Under the pieces are notes generated by a model. That model searched no databases, was not told the DNA's origin, and saw only the letters and a list, made by a program, of their open reading frames with translations. From 188UL27-1 sp038526275 (GTDB lineage: Bacteria > Pseudomonadota > Alphaproteobacteria > Rhodobacterales > Rhodobacteraceae), in contig JBCBGY010000076.1 of NCBI GenBank assembly GCA_038526275.1, forward strand, positions 1 through 19,735: a stretch of 19,735 nt of DNA. The letters run 5' to 3'. Position numbers and translations under genes: made by a program. Every line of letters starts with the position of its first letter. Within the stretch, counting starts at the first letter, position 1. This document shows positions 1 through 6,702 of the stretch, one piece after another.

Positions 1-587
1 GCGTGAAACCGACTCGGGGCGGACAGGACCAATTGATCATCGTTCTTCCCGACGCACGTCATTGCAGCAAACCATGCCCGGTACAAAGACGAATCCTCGG
101 TATGAAGAGTAGCTTGAACCAAAGACCAGTCACTTCCATCCGGTGAAGGAGGCGGGGACGGTTTAGATTTGCGGACGAGAACATCGGATCGGGCGGTTCC
201 GGTGACTGTCATCCGTTCTTCGAAGTCTGGTCCCACCGCTGGCCAAAGCCGTTGTGTTGCGTCCATAATCTGTTCGACATCGAGGGAATATTCGGTGACG
301 CGCCCGCGGGTGCCTTGCCGCACAACGCGCAGCCAGCGCAAACCACGAAGCTTCGACATTTCTCGTTTGACCGTTCGGGTGTTGCACGACCAAAGTCGCG
401 CAATCTCCGCTTGGCCGGTCGTCAGCCGGTCGATCTTCCAGTTGTATCGCGCTGTGAGCAGTGTGATGAACCTCAGGACCAACCGTTGCTCTGGCTTACC
501 AAGCGACAGGGCATACGCCCCCAATGCCGTTATCAGATCATACTTCCGGGAAGCCGCCCCCTGCCCCACGGGTTTCAAAACGCCCAT
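1..587 (-). CDS. DnaA-like plasmid replication initiator, partial (C-terminus beyond the window)
   Basis: This gene reads leftward from an ATG at 587-585 and stays open to the window edge, giving 195 residues. AAGGAAA about 7 bases before the ATG is a good ribosome site. Residues 15-105 look like a winged-helix or helix-turn-helix domain, with TTGQAEIARLWSCNTRTVKR at about 56-75 as the clearest helix-turn-helix. A Pro/Ser linker (140-152) leads to a segment starting SDWSLVQATL and containing LYRAWFAAM and LVLSAPSRF. The Trp, the FxxW-like core and the hydrophobic strand match DnaA domain I. This fits the DnaA-like initiators of roseobacter plasmids, which sit beside a divergent parAB. It would bind iterons in the adjacent intergenic segment and recruit the replisome. 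The family name is inferred from motifs and context; the rest of the protein is not visible. Confidence 0.82.
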   Translation of the reverse strand, partial: MGVLKPVGQGAASRKYDLITALGAYALSLGKPEQRLVLRFITLLTARYNWKIDRLTTGQAEIARLWSCNTRTVKREMSKLRGLRWLRVVRQGTRGRVTEYSLDVEQIMDATQRLWPAVGPDFEERMTVTGTARSDVLVRKSKPSPPPSPDGSDWSLVQATLHTEDSSLYRAWFAAMTCVGKNDDQLVLSAPSRFH

Positions 588-603
588 ATGTTTTTCCTTT
601 GTA

Positions 604-615
604 TGCCACGTGGCA
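604..615. promoter_or_regulatory. 12-bp perfect palindrome in the rep gene leader
   Basis: TGCCACGTGGCA is its own reverse complement and lies 17-28 bases upstream of the initiator start codon, just outside the ribosome site. The position suits an autorepression operator or an mRNA hairpin. No binding protein can be named. Confidence 0.45.
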
Positions 616-626
616 AACCTCAAAAT

Positions 627-673
627 CGGGATCTACGCCCCTGTGTTTGACCAGAATCCCAACGTAGATCCCG
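627..673. repeat. Inverted repeat with 11-bp arms upstream of the rep gene
   Basis: CGGGATCTACG (627-637) and CGTAGATCCCG (663-673) are exact reverse complements separated by 25 bases. They lie 40-86 bases upstream of the initiator start. The length and perfection of the arms make chance unlikely. It may be an initiator or repressor operator pair, or a hairpin in the rep leader RNA acting in copy control. Confidence 0.6.
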
Positions 674-918
674 GATCTGGATTGATTTGCGTCCGGAAGC
701 ACGATTCTGTCAAGTGGCATTTGTGCCTCGCTTTGAAAGGCCTGAAATACATTATCGAAAAACGGTTCTAATGGTATTGGGTGCCGTACAGTATGTCCCT
801 TTGTTTTATGACTTTTGGCCCCTTTGGTGTGCTGTGCGTCAAGAGCTGTCCCCTAGTTCTAGGGCAAACTCCGTAGGGCCGCGAGCTTCTGTGACCTGCG
901 ACCTCTGACGATTTCTGG

Positions 919-1031
919 ACGTAAATTCTCCAATAGATGGGGTTTGAGCAGTCGAATTTATGTTTTGTCTTTTACGCCGAAACAGCGTAAATCGACAAAC
1001 ATCAAAGATCAACGTCCGGAAAAGCGTAAAT
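919..1031. repeat. GCGTAAA iteron-like motifs
   Basis: GCGTAAA occurs at 985-991 and about 1025-1031, both followed by TC. It occurs inverted as TTTACGC at 971-977, and a related ACGTAAAT lies at 919-926. The 971-991 pair is a perfect 7-bp inverted repeat around a 7-base spacer. The copies are few and unevenly spaced, so this is a weak iteron set. They may be initiator or ParA binding sites in front of parA. Confidence 0.4.
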
Positions 1032-1046
1032 CCGTAGAAAAAACAG

Positions 1047-1062
1047 TGTCCCCGCGGGGACA
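1047..1062. promoter_or_regulatory. 16-bp palindrome ahead of parA, candidate parS (copy 1)
   Basis: TGTCCCCGCGGGGACA is a perfect palindrome placed directly before the parA ribosome site (AGGAGG) and start codon. The identical 16-mer recurs at 2426-2441 inside parB. A long GC-rich palindrome repeated at a par locus is what a ParB-binding centromere looks like. Placed here it could also mediate par autoregulation. Confidence 0.65.
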
Positions 1063-1071
1063 GGAGGCAAA

Positions 1072-2376
1072 ATGTTTACACATCGCGATCTGGTTCAGTG
1101 GCAGTCGCAGTCTTTGAAGATGCAGGGATTCATTCGACAACAGACCTTTTCCCCCGAAGCAGAAAAGACCCTTCGGCGCTTTTCAAGTTGGGAAGTGGCT
1201 GAGCTAATCTTTAAGGTCAATCAGTCGACCATGCGTGGCCGGCTGGCTGCGGAGCCGACCATGCCGCAAGGGCTGGTTGAGGAAGATGGGCGGCAGCGTT
1301 GGTACAGTTTGGAAGAGATAAACGAGCTTCGACGGCGGCTAAAAATCAAGCGACGTTCGCTTATGCCGCCGCGTCCCGCTGGGAAACGGGCAGTGCGTGC
1401 CGCCATCGCCAACTTCAAGGGCGGCGCCGGAAAGTCGACGGTCGCGTTACATTTTGCCCATGCGGCGGCGTTGGACGGATATCGCGTTCTGTGCATTGAT
1501 TTCGATCCGCAGGCCACGCTGAGCCATTCCATGGGACTGAGCGATGTAACAGAGGAGTATACCGTTTGGGGGGTGATGGCCCGCGACCTGATCCGAGAGA
1601 CCGAGCGGATGAACAGTGCCCCGAAAGGTGCCGAAAGCGGGGCCGCCCTGCCCCGGCGGAGTCTGCCATCCTCTATTACTGATATGGGGCTTGCAGACCT
1701 TAGGGTTTCCGACTTCATAAAACCCACCTGCTGGCCGACGATTGATATCTTGCCCTCCTGTGCCAATGCGGCGTTCGTTGAGTTTGCCAGTGCGCAGTAC
1801 CGCCATCTTAATCCTGAATGGTCGTTCTTTGCTGCTGTGTCCCGCTGGTTGGATGGCTTGCCCGCTGACAGCTACGACCTGATCCTGTTCGATTGCCCGC
1901 CTGCAATCGGCTATCAATCCATGAATGCGGTCTTTGCGGCAGATGTTCTCTACATCCCGTCCGGGCCGGGCTATTGGGAATATGACTCGACGACCAGTTT
2001 TGTTGGTCAGTTGGCAGAGGCGTTAGAGGATCTCGATCGGTTCGGGCAAACACTGGGTGCGAGCGGATTGTCCGTTCCGAAGGCGTTTAGGGATGTTCGC
2101 TTCCTGCTGACCAGATACGAGCCGAACAATGATTTGCATAAAGCGATGCTGTCAGCGTTCGGAAAAGTGTTTGGCGACCGCGTCACAAAGAACCCGATAG
2201 AAATGACTCGTGCCGTCGAGCAATCTGGCCGGTTTCTCAGTTCGATCTACGAAATAGACTATCGGGAGATGACCCGAGAAACCTGGCGGCGGGCGCGTAC
2301 ATCGTTTGATCGCGCATATGAAGAGTTCAGGGAACATGTCGTGGCGGCTTGGGAAGAGCTGGAGGATGCATCATGA
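1072..2376 (+). CDS. parA: ParA-family plasmid partition ATPase
   Basis: A 434-residue ParA of the long, plasmid-type class. The N-terminal part (about 35-95) is a MerR-like winged-helix DNA-binding region (SSWEVAELIFKVNQSTMRGR, then RWYSLEEINELRRRL). This is typical of ParA proteins that also repress their own operon. The ATPase core follows: deviant Walker A KGGAGKS at 116-122, the DFDPQATLS segment at 143-151, and Walker B LILFDCPPAIG at 270-280. ParA binds DNA non-specifically in its ATP form, and ParB-stimulated hydrolysis drives plasmid segregation. AGGAGG 4-9 bases before the ATG supports the start. The stop overlaps the parB start (ATGA). The stretch at about 175-205, rich in Ser, Ala and Pro between Walker A' and Walker B, looks like a flexible insertion. 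Divergent from the initiator gene, as in DnaA-like roseobacter plasmids. Confidence 0.95.
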   Translation: MFTHRDLVQWQSQSLKMQGFIRQQTFSPEAEKTLRRFSSWEVAELIFKVNQSTMRGRLAAEPTMPQGLVEEDGRQRWYSLEEINELRRRLKIKRRSLMPPRPAGKRAVRAAIANFKGGAGKSTVALHFAHAAALDGYRVLCIDFDPQATLSHSMGLSDVTEEYTVWGVMARDLIRETERMNSAPKGAESGAALPRRSLPSSITDMGLADLRVSDFIKPTCWPTIDILPSCANAAFVEFASAQYRHLNPEWSFFAAVSRWLDGLPADSYDLILFDCPPAIGYQSMNAVFAADVLYIPSGPGYWEYDSTTSFVGQLAEALEDLDRFGQTLGASGLSVPKAFRDVRFLLTRYEPNNDLHKAMLSAFGKVFGDRVTKNPIEMTRAVEQSGRFLSSIYEIDYREMTRETWRRARTSFDRAYEEFREHVVAAWEELEDAS

Positions 2377-3425
2377 GCAAGAAACGACGCGTGTTTGATA
2401 TCGACTTCGAAGATGAAAATGAGGCTGTCCCCGCGGGGACAGACGAAACGCGCAGGGCACCGATGGCTGCCGCCATTGCAGAAAATGCCGATGCATTGGA
2501 GATGCGAAGGTCCGCCGAGGCGGCCATTCGAGCCGAAAATGACGCGCTGGCCCATGAGTTGGTTCGCCTGAAGAAAGCGGGATTGGTGACGAATGTCATT
2601 CCGCTGGATCATATCCACACCACCAAGCTCACCAGAGATAGGGCGGCCGGGCGGGACGATGAGCTGGACGAGCTGAAGTCGTCGATCCGTGAAATTGGCC
2701 TGTCCAATCCGATCCGGGTGGAGCCCGTCGCCGATGGATACGAGTTGATCCAAGGCTGGAGAAGACTGACAGCGTTTCGCGAGTTGCGGGAGGAGGGCGT
2801 TCCCGGCTTTGAAGAAATTCCTGCAGCGATTGTTGCCCAAGGTGAAGCGCTGCTTAAGCTCTACCGCCAGATGGTTGACGAGAACATGGTGCGCCGGGGT
2901 GTGAGCTTTGGCGAACTCGCCCAATTGGCGATGGCTTATGCGACTACGGAGCCAGATGCGGGCAGCTACTCTGACGCGGTGGAGCTTTTGTTCGGATCGG
3001 CCGGTCGACAGAAGCGAAGCTACATTAAGTCCTTCGCTCGACTGCTGGAACACACGGATGGAACGTTGGTTCACATAGAAGCACTGCCTCGCGCTCTGGG
3101 GCTCGAATTGTTGAAGCGATTGGATGAAGACCCTGCGGGGACGGAAAAGCTAGAAGCCGCGTTGGCGATGCGCCCGGATCGGGACGCGGCAGGAGAGCTC
3201 GACATTCTGCGTGCCTTCGTGGCGCAGCAACCGGCGCCCGTCAAAAAAAGCCAAGTCCAAAAGACCGCCAAAACGACCTTCCGTTTGCCACGACCGGACG
3301 GGATGGCTAAATGCACTGCGGCGGACGGTCGGATAGAGCTTCGGCTTGATCGTGACTTTGGCAGCATGGAAACAGCCCGGTTAGAAGTCGCGGTCAACGC
3401 CTTCTTTGATGCGCTGGACGAGTAG
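2373..3425 (+). CDS. parB: ParB/RepB-family centromere-binding partition protein
   Basis: 350 residues from the ATG at 2373, which overlaps the parA stop. GGAGG at 2361-2365 is the ribosome site. An upstream in-frame start at 2349 would lie deep in parA and is less likely. A charged, helical N-terminal region (1-70) would contact ParA. The ParB N-terminal CTPase domain follows: LSNPIRV (about 110-116), GWRRLTAF (128-135, the GxRRxxA motif) and ENMVRRGVSFGELA (170-183). A helical DNA-binding domain and a C-terminal dimerisation region come next. It would load on parS and stimulate ParA. The gene itself carries a copy of the candidate parS at 2426-2441 and a degenerate one at 3129-3142. Confidence 0.94.
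   Translation: MSKKRRVFDIDFEDENEAVPAGTDETRRAPMAAAIAENADALEMRRSAEAAIRAENDALAHELVRLKKAGLVTNVIPLDHIHTTKLTRDRAAGRDDELDELKSSIREIGLSNPIRVEPVADGYELIQGWRRLTAFRELREEGVPGFEEIPAAIVAQGEALLKLYRQMVDENMVRRGVSFGELAQLAMAYATTEPDAGSYSDAVELLFGSAGRQKRSYIKSFARLLEHTDGTLVHIEALPRALGLELLKRLDEDPAGTEKLEAALAMRPDRDAAGELDILRAFVAQQPAPVKKSQVQKTAKTTFRLPRPDGMAKCTAADGRIELRLDRDFGSMETARLEVAVNAFFDALDE
2426..2441. promoter_or_regulatory. 16-bp palindrome inside parB, candidate parS (copy 2)
   Basis: This is the same TGTCCCCGCGGGGACA as at 1047-1062. Here the flanking C and G extend the palindrome to 18 bp (2425-2442). It lies within the first 70 bases of parB and encodes Val-Pro-Ala-Gly-Thr in a poorly ordered N-terminal stretch, so the protein tolerates the fixed DNA sequence. 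An exact repeat under coding constraint argues for selection as a binding site. Confidence 0.65.
3129..3142. promoter_or_regulatory. Degenerate copy of the par palindrome late in parB
   Basis: GACCCTGCGGGGAC matches the 14-bp core GTCCCCGCGGGGAC at 12 positions, with the right half intact. It encodes Asp-Pro-Ala-Gly-Thr. It may be a weak third ParB site or chance in GC-rich coding DNA. Confidence 0.25.
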
Positions 3426-3450
3426 CCAGAAGCTTGCCCGGAGGCGGGCG

Positions 3451-3477
3451 GGGCGCCGATAGCACATTCCGGCGCCC
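3451..3477. terminator. GC-rich hairpin between convergent parB and TRAP permease genes
   Basis: GGGCGCCG (3451-3458) pairs with CGGCGCCC (3470-3477) around an 11-base loop. It lies 25 bases after the parB stop and about 78 bases after the stop of the convergent dctM-like gene. No T-run follows on either strand, so it is a possible bidirectional transcription barrier rather than a classic intrinsic terminator. Confidence 0.5.
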
Positions 3478-3554
3478 GCGAAAATGAACATTAAATTCAA
3501 ATAGTTGCAAATCTTATGCGCATTAAATGGCTGATGTTAGCGCAAGCCGTGGTC

Positions 3555-4874
3555 TCACCAGCCAATCGCCTCCGGTAACCATGTGGCGATGGCCGGAAAA
3601 TTGAGGAGCAGAACCAGTGCAACGACCTGAATTCCTATGAAGGGTAGGACACCTCGGTAAATCATCCCCGTTGTCACCTGTGGAGGCGCTGCCCCCTTCA
3701 AAAAGAACAAGGCCCACCCGAAGGGCGGTGTCAGGAAAGACGTCTGAAGATTGAGAGCGATCAAAGCTGCAAGCCACACCATGTCTGTCCCAGATGCCAC
3801 GAAGAAGGGCAGGAGAAGCGGCAACGCAATATAGCTGATCTCGATCCATTCCAGGAAGAAGCCCAAGACGAATAGCAGCGCCATCAGAAAGAGCAGGGCG
3901 CCAAATTCCCCACCTGGCAACAGCGCCAAGGTTTCCTGCACAAGATCCTCTCCTTGCAGCCCTCGGAAAGCGACGGAGAAAACCTGAGCGGCGATTAGGA
4001 TGAAGAAAATCATGGCAGAGATCCGGAGGGTCGCATGGGCGGCGCTCCAAATCATGCCGAACGTGAGCCGCCTGTAGATCAGGGCAATGACTATCGACAG
4101 GACGGCTCCAACACCTGCTGCTTCGGTTGGGGCCGCGATCCCACCTATGATCGTGCCAAGGACCCCGGCCACCAGAAGGAGAGGTGGCGCCAGAGCGTAG
4201 ATCGCTTTCCAGACGAGCGCCCAGCCTACGATTTCCGCGCGCTCCTCGTCCGGAATGGGTGGCATCAGGTCTGGCCGGAAGCGACCAAGGATCAGGATGA
4301 AACCGATGTAAAGTCCGGCCAGCATCAGCCCAGGCATCATGGCGGCGGCAAAGAGGGTGCCAACGCTTTCGCCCATAATGTCGGCTAAGAGGATCAAGAC
4401 AAGGGACGGCGGAATGATCTGGCCAAGCGTCCCACTGGCACAGATGGCGCCAGAGGCGATGCCACCGTCATAGTTGCGCTTCAACAGGATTGGCATAGTC
4501 AGCATCGTCAAAGTGACAACAGTCGCGCCGACGATGCCGGTGGAGGCGCCCATGAGCACGCCCACCACGATCAACGCGATTGCCATGCCACCATTGAGCC
4601 GACCGGAGAGCCGCCCAATCACCTCAAGCATATCTTCGGCCACGCGGGATTTTTCCAGCATCACACCCATGTAGACGAAAAGCGGAATGGCAAGAAACTC
4701 GTACTTGGTGACGACCCCATAGATGCGGGACGGCACGAGGTTAAATAAGAAGTCGCCGAAACCCATCCAACCAAAGGTGAACCCTGCTACGGCGATACCA
4801 ATCCCGACCGGCATCCCAATGAGCAGCGCGCACATGAAACCAAGGATCATGTAAACAGCAAGCATATCGTCCAT
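3555..4874 (-). CDS. dctM: TRAP transporter large permease subunit (DctM family)
   Basis: A 439-residue, strongly hydrophobic inner-membrane protein with about 12 or more membrane segments, the normal length and pattern for DctM. It is the sodium-coupled translocation channel that works with the small subunit and the periplasmic binding protein. Family-type segments include GMPVGIGIAVAGF near the N-terminus, ASTGIVGATVVTLTMLTMP, ASGTLGQIIPPSLVLILLAD and LNLQTSFLTPPFGWALFFLKG near the C-terminus. The open frame extends upstream to 4958, but the first 28 residues would overlap dctQ and are not hydrophobic. The ATG at 4874, four bases after the dctQ stop and preceded by GGGAG, is preferred. Last gene of the three-gene leftward operon. 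Confidence 0.95.
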   Translation of the reverse strand: MDDMLAVYMILGFMCALLIGMPVGIGIAVAGFTFGWMGFGDFLFNLVPSRIYGVVTKYEFLAIPLFVYMGVMLEKSRVAEDMLEVIGRLSGRLNGGMAIALIVVGVLMGASTGIVGATVVTLTMLTMPILLKRNYDGGIASGAICASGTLGQIIPPSLVLILLADIMGESVGTLFAAAMMPGLMLAGLYIGFILILGRFRPDLMPPIPDEERAEIVGWALVWKAIYALAPPLLLVAGVLGTIIGGIAAPTEAAGVGAVLSIVIALIYRRLTFGMIWSAAHATLRISAMIFFILIAAQVFSVAFRGLQGEDLVQETLALLPGGEFGALLFLMALLFVLGFFLEWIEISYIALPLLLPFFVASGTDMVWLAALIALNLQTSFLTPPFGWALFFLKGAAPPQVTTGMIYRGVLPFIGIQVVALVLLLNFPAIATWLPEAIGW

Positions 4875-4878
4875 GGCG

Positions 4879-5388
4879 TCAGGCTCCCGTGCTGCGGAAC
4901 GCTGCGATATGCCGGATCGCGTTCGCGAGGCATTGGAGCGCGAACAGACCGAAAGCAACAGGGATCATCGCCTTGACCACATACCGCGCCGGAAGCCCGC
5001 CTGGATCTGGGGAACCCTCGCGGATGGACCAGGCGCTATCTACGAAACCCGCCGAATATTTGATGAAAAGTACAGCAATAACGCATCCGCATAGCATGGA
5101 GAACGCATCTAGCAGATGCTGGATCCGTTCGGGCAAACGTTCGAACAACATGTCTACCCGGACATGGCCTTTTTCCAGCATCAAAACAGTGATCCCCAGA
5201 AGAGCGACGGGGGCCATCAGGTGCCATTCGAGCTCCTGCGCCCAGACCGGGCTGGCCCCAACAACATACCGGCCAAACACGTTGAAGAAGACCAGTGCTA
5301 TCAGGAGAAGTAAAAGCGCCGATGCAAGTTGGGAGGCAGCGCGTGTGATGCGGTCGATCGCGTCCGCGGCGGCAAGTGCTTTGTTCAT
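4879..5388 (-). CDS. dctQ: TRAP transporter small permease subunit (DctQ family)
   Basis: 169 residues with four predicted membrane segments (about 17-40, 52-72, 93-115, 133-155), the usual DctQ layout. Family-type motifs are FFNVFGRYVVGASPVWAQEL, HLMAPVALLGITVLML, HVRVDMLFERLP and a C-terminal stretch with LPARYVVKAMIPVAFGLFALQ. It forms the membrane complex with the large subunit. It lies between the binding-protein gene (78 bases upstream, with a hairpin in the gap) and dctM (4-base gap), consistent with one transcript. Confidence 0.93.
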   Translation of the reverse strand: MNKALAAADAIDRITRAASQLASALLLLLIALVFFNVFGRYVVGASPVWAQELEWHLMAPVALLGITVLMLEKGHVRVDMLFERLPERIQHLLDAFSMLCGCVIAVLFIKYSAGFVDSAWSIREGSPDPGGLPARYVVKAMIPVAFGLFALQCLANAIRHIAAFRSTGA

Positions 5389-5415
5389 GTGACTATATTC
5401 CGGTCGTCAGCAAAT

Positions 5416-5443
5416 CGGGCGGCCCAAGGGTGGGGGCCGCCCG
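5416..5443 (-). terminator. Hairpin between TRAP binding-protein and permease genes (attenuator or RNA stabiliser)
   Basis: CGGGCGGCC (5416-5424) and GGCCGCCCG (5435-5443) pair perfectly around a 10-base loop, 23 bases after the binding-protein stop. No long T-run follows on the leftward strand. Such intercistronic hairpins typically protect the upstream message or partly terminate, giving more binding protein than permease. The role here is inferred from position. Confidence 0.6.
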
Positions 5444-5466
5444 TCAATTGTTCCTGTGAAAGAGGA

Positions 5467-6549
5467 TCAGGCGTCGCGCAGCTGTGAATGCCAGACCTGT
5501 TCGGACGCGGACGCCCAGATGTCATGCTGCTCTTTGAAGGAAAAGTAGTTGTCCATGACCTTCTTGAACTGCGGATCCTCTGCGGCCAGTTCGTCGTAGA
5601 CCGGCCCCATCTCTTTTTTCAGCGCGGAAATCACATCGTCTGGCAGAACACGTACCTCAGTACCGCTGGCCCGAAACTCTTCCAATGCGGCGGCGTTGTT
5701 CGCCTCTGCCCAGCTATGTGAGATTACGTTACAGGCAGCGGCAGCGTTCGTGACGATTGCCTGAAGCTCTTCGCCCAGGGTTTCCCAGGCGGCCTTGTTG
5801 ATGGCCAGTTCTGTCACCGTGGTTGGCTCGTGCCAGCCGGTCGTGTAGTAGTACTTCGCCGCTGTATTCAGGCCGAGGATCTTGTCTTGCGCGGGCCCAA
5901 CCCACTCAGCAGCATCGATAACACCGCGTTCGAGGGCAGGAAAAATCTCGCCACCTGGCAGAAGTTGCACATCCACACCGACCCGCGCATAGCCCCGACC
6001 AGCGAGGCCCGGAATACGCATCTTGAGGCCCTGCATGTCCTCGATGGAATTGATCTCCTTATTGAACCAGCCCGTCATCTGAACGCCCGTTGCACCTATG
6101 GGCATAGCGACCAGGCCGAGGGGTTCGTAGGTTTCGTTCCAAAGGTCGATGCCGTCGCCGATGTAGAACCAGGCATTCTGCCCTTGCGTCGACATGCCAA
6201 ATGGCACGGCACCAAAGAACTGCGCTGCAGGCACTTTGCCTGCGCCGAAATAGCTGACCCAGCTGTTCATTTCGACGATGCCTTGGCGGACAGCATCGAA
6301 GCCCTCGAAAGCCGGGACCAGCTCGCCGCCGTGATAGACCGTGATATCGAGCGCACCACCTGACATGGCCCGCACGCGGTCGGCAAAATCGGTTAGAGAT
6401 CCAGGCCCGACAGAATAAAACGGTTGGCCCGGCGGAAAGGCCGTGGTCATTTTCCAGCTCAGAGTCTGAGCATTTGCGATAGTTGGTGCAGCAAGTGCTG
6501 CGGCACCCGTACCCATCGTGGCTGTGGTCAGAAATTTGCGGCGATCCAT
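5467..6549 (-). CDS. dctP: TRAP transporter periplasmic substrate-binding protein (DctP family, TakP-like)
   Basis: 360 residues. The N-terminus MDRRKFL with a hydrophobic stretch and ANA-Q near residue 27 looks like a Tat-type signal peptide. The mature part has the TRAP-binding-protein signatures: GGELVPAFEGFDAVRQGIVE, GWFNKEINSIEDMQGLKMRI with the conserved substrate-binding Arg at about 178, and IDAAEWVGP at 211-219. These resemble TakP of Rhodobacter, whose group binds 2-oxo acids or related monocarboxylates with a cation. A carboxylate ligand is therefore likely, though the exact compound is unknown. AGAGGGGAAA before the ATG is a strong ribosome site. First gene of the leftward TRAP operon and divergent from the deacetylase-like gene, which may act on the same compound class. 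Confidence 0.94.
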   Translation of the reverse strand: MDRRKFLTTATMGTGAAALAAPTIANAQTLSWKMTTAFPPGQPFYSVGPGSLTDFADRVRAMSGGALDITVYHGGELVPAFEGFDAVRQGIVEMNSWVSYFGAGKVPAAQFFGAVPFGMSTQGQNAWFYIGDGIDLWNETYEPLGLVAMPIGATGVQMTGWFNKEINSIEDMQGLKMRIPGLAGRGYARVGVDVQLLPGGEIFPALERGVIDAAEWVGPAQDKILGLNTAAKYYYTTGWHEPTTVTELAINKAAWETLGEELQAIVTNAAAACNVISHSWAEANNAAALEEFRASGTEVRVLPDDVISALKKEMGPVYDELAAEDPQFKKVMDNYFSFKEQHDIWASASEQVWHSQLRDA

Positions 6550-6702
6550 GTTTCCCCTCTTTGTCTTCCTGTTAACTCCATCATTGGGCTTAGATTTCCG
6601 TCGATCATTGGCGAGAAGGCCTCGCTCTTTTGGTTGATAGAAAATGTCAGGTGGCCGTAATTGCCCTCAAAGAATGCTCGCGTTCTGCGATGCGGTGAAA
6701 TA
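6550..6702. promoter_or_regulatory. Divergent promoter region of the TRAP operon and deacetylase gene
   Basis: These 153 bases between divergent starts must hold both promoters. A short inverted repeat GCGAG/CTCGC (6611-6625) lies near the middle. No clear -35/-10 pair or strong operator could be read. Confidence 0.4.

Larger units (their letters stand above)
588..1071. other. Gene-free control region between rep gene and parA; candidate replication origin
   Basis: These 484 bases between two divergent genes contain no convincing gene. Short open frames here have no ribosome site and odd composition. The segment holds a 12-bp palindrome (604-615), an 11-bp-arm inverted repeat (627-673), a short inverted repeat CCCTAG/CTAGGG (851-864), GCGTAAA motifs in both orientations (971-1031) and a 16-bp palindrome (1047-1062). 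It must carry the promoters of both genes, and by position it is the likely origin and incompatibility region. No clear DnaA-box cluster was seen. Confidence 0.6.

Noticed and set aside
169..771. 200-residue rightward open frame in the rep region
   Set aside because: It lies opposite the initiator gene, is rich in Arg and Ser, has no domain sense, and runs through the palindromes of the control region.
687..908. 73-residue rightward open frame in the control region
   Set aside because: No ribosome site and no recognisable sequence; more likely non-coding origin DNA.
1..3425. repABC-type replication locus
   Set aside because: The initiator is divergent from parAB and DnaA-like, not a downstream repC in the same operon.
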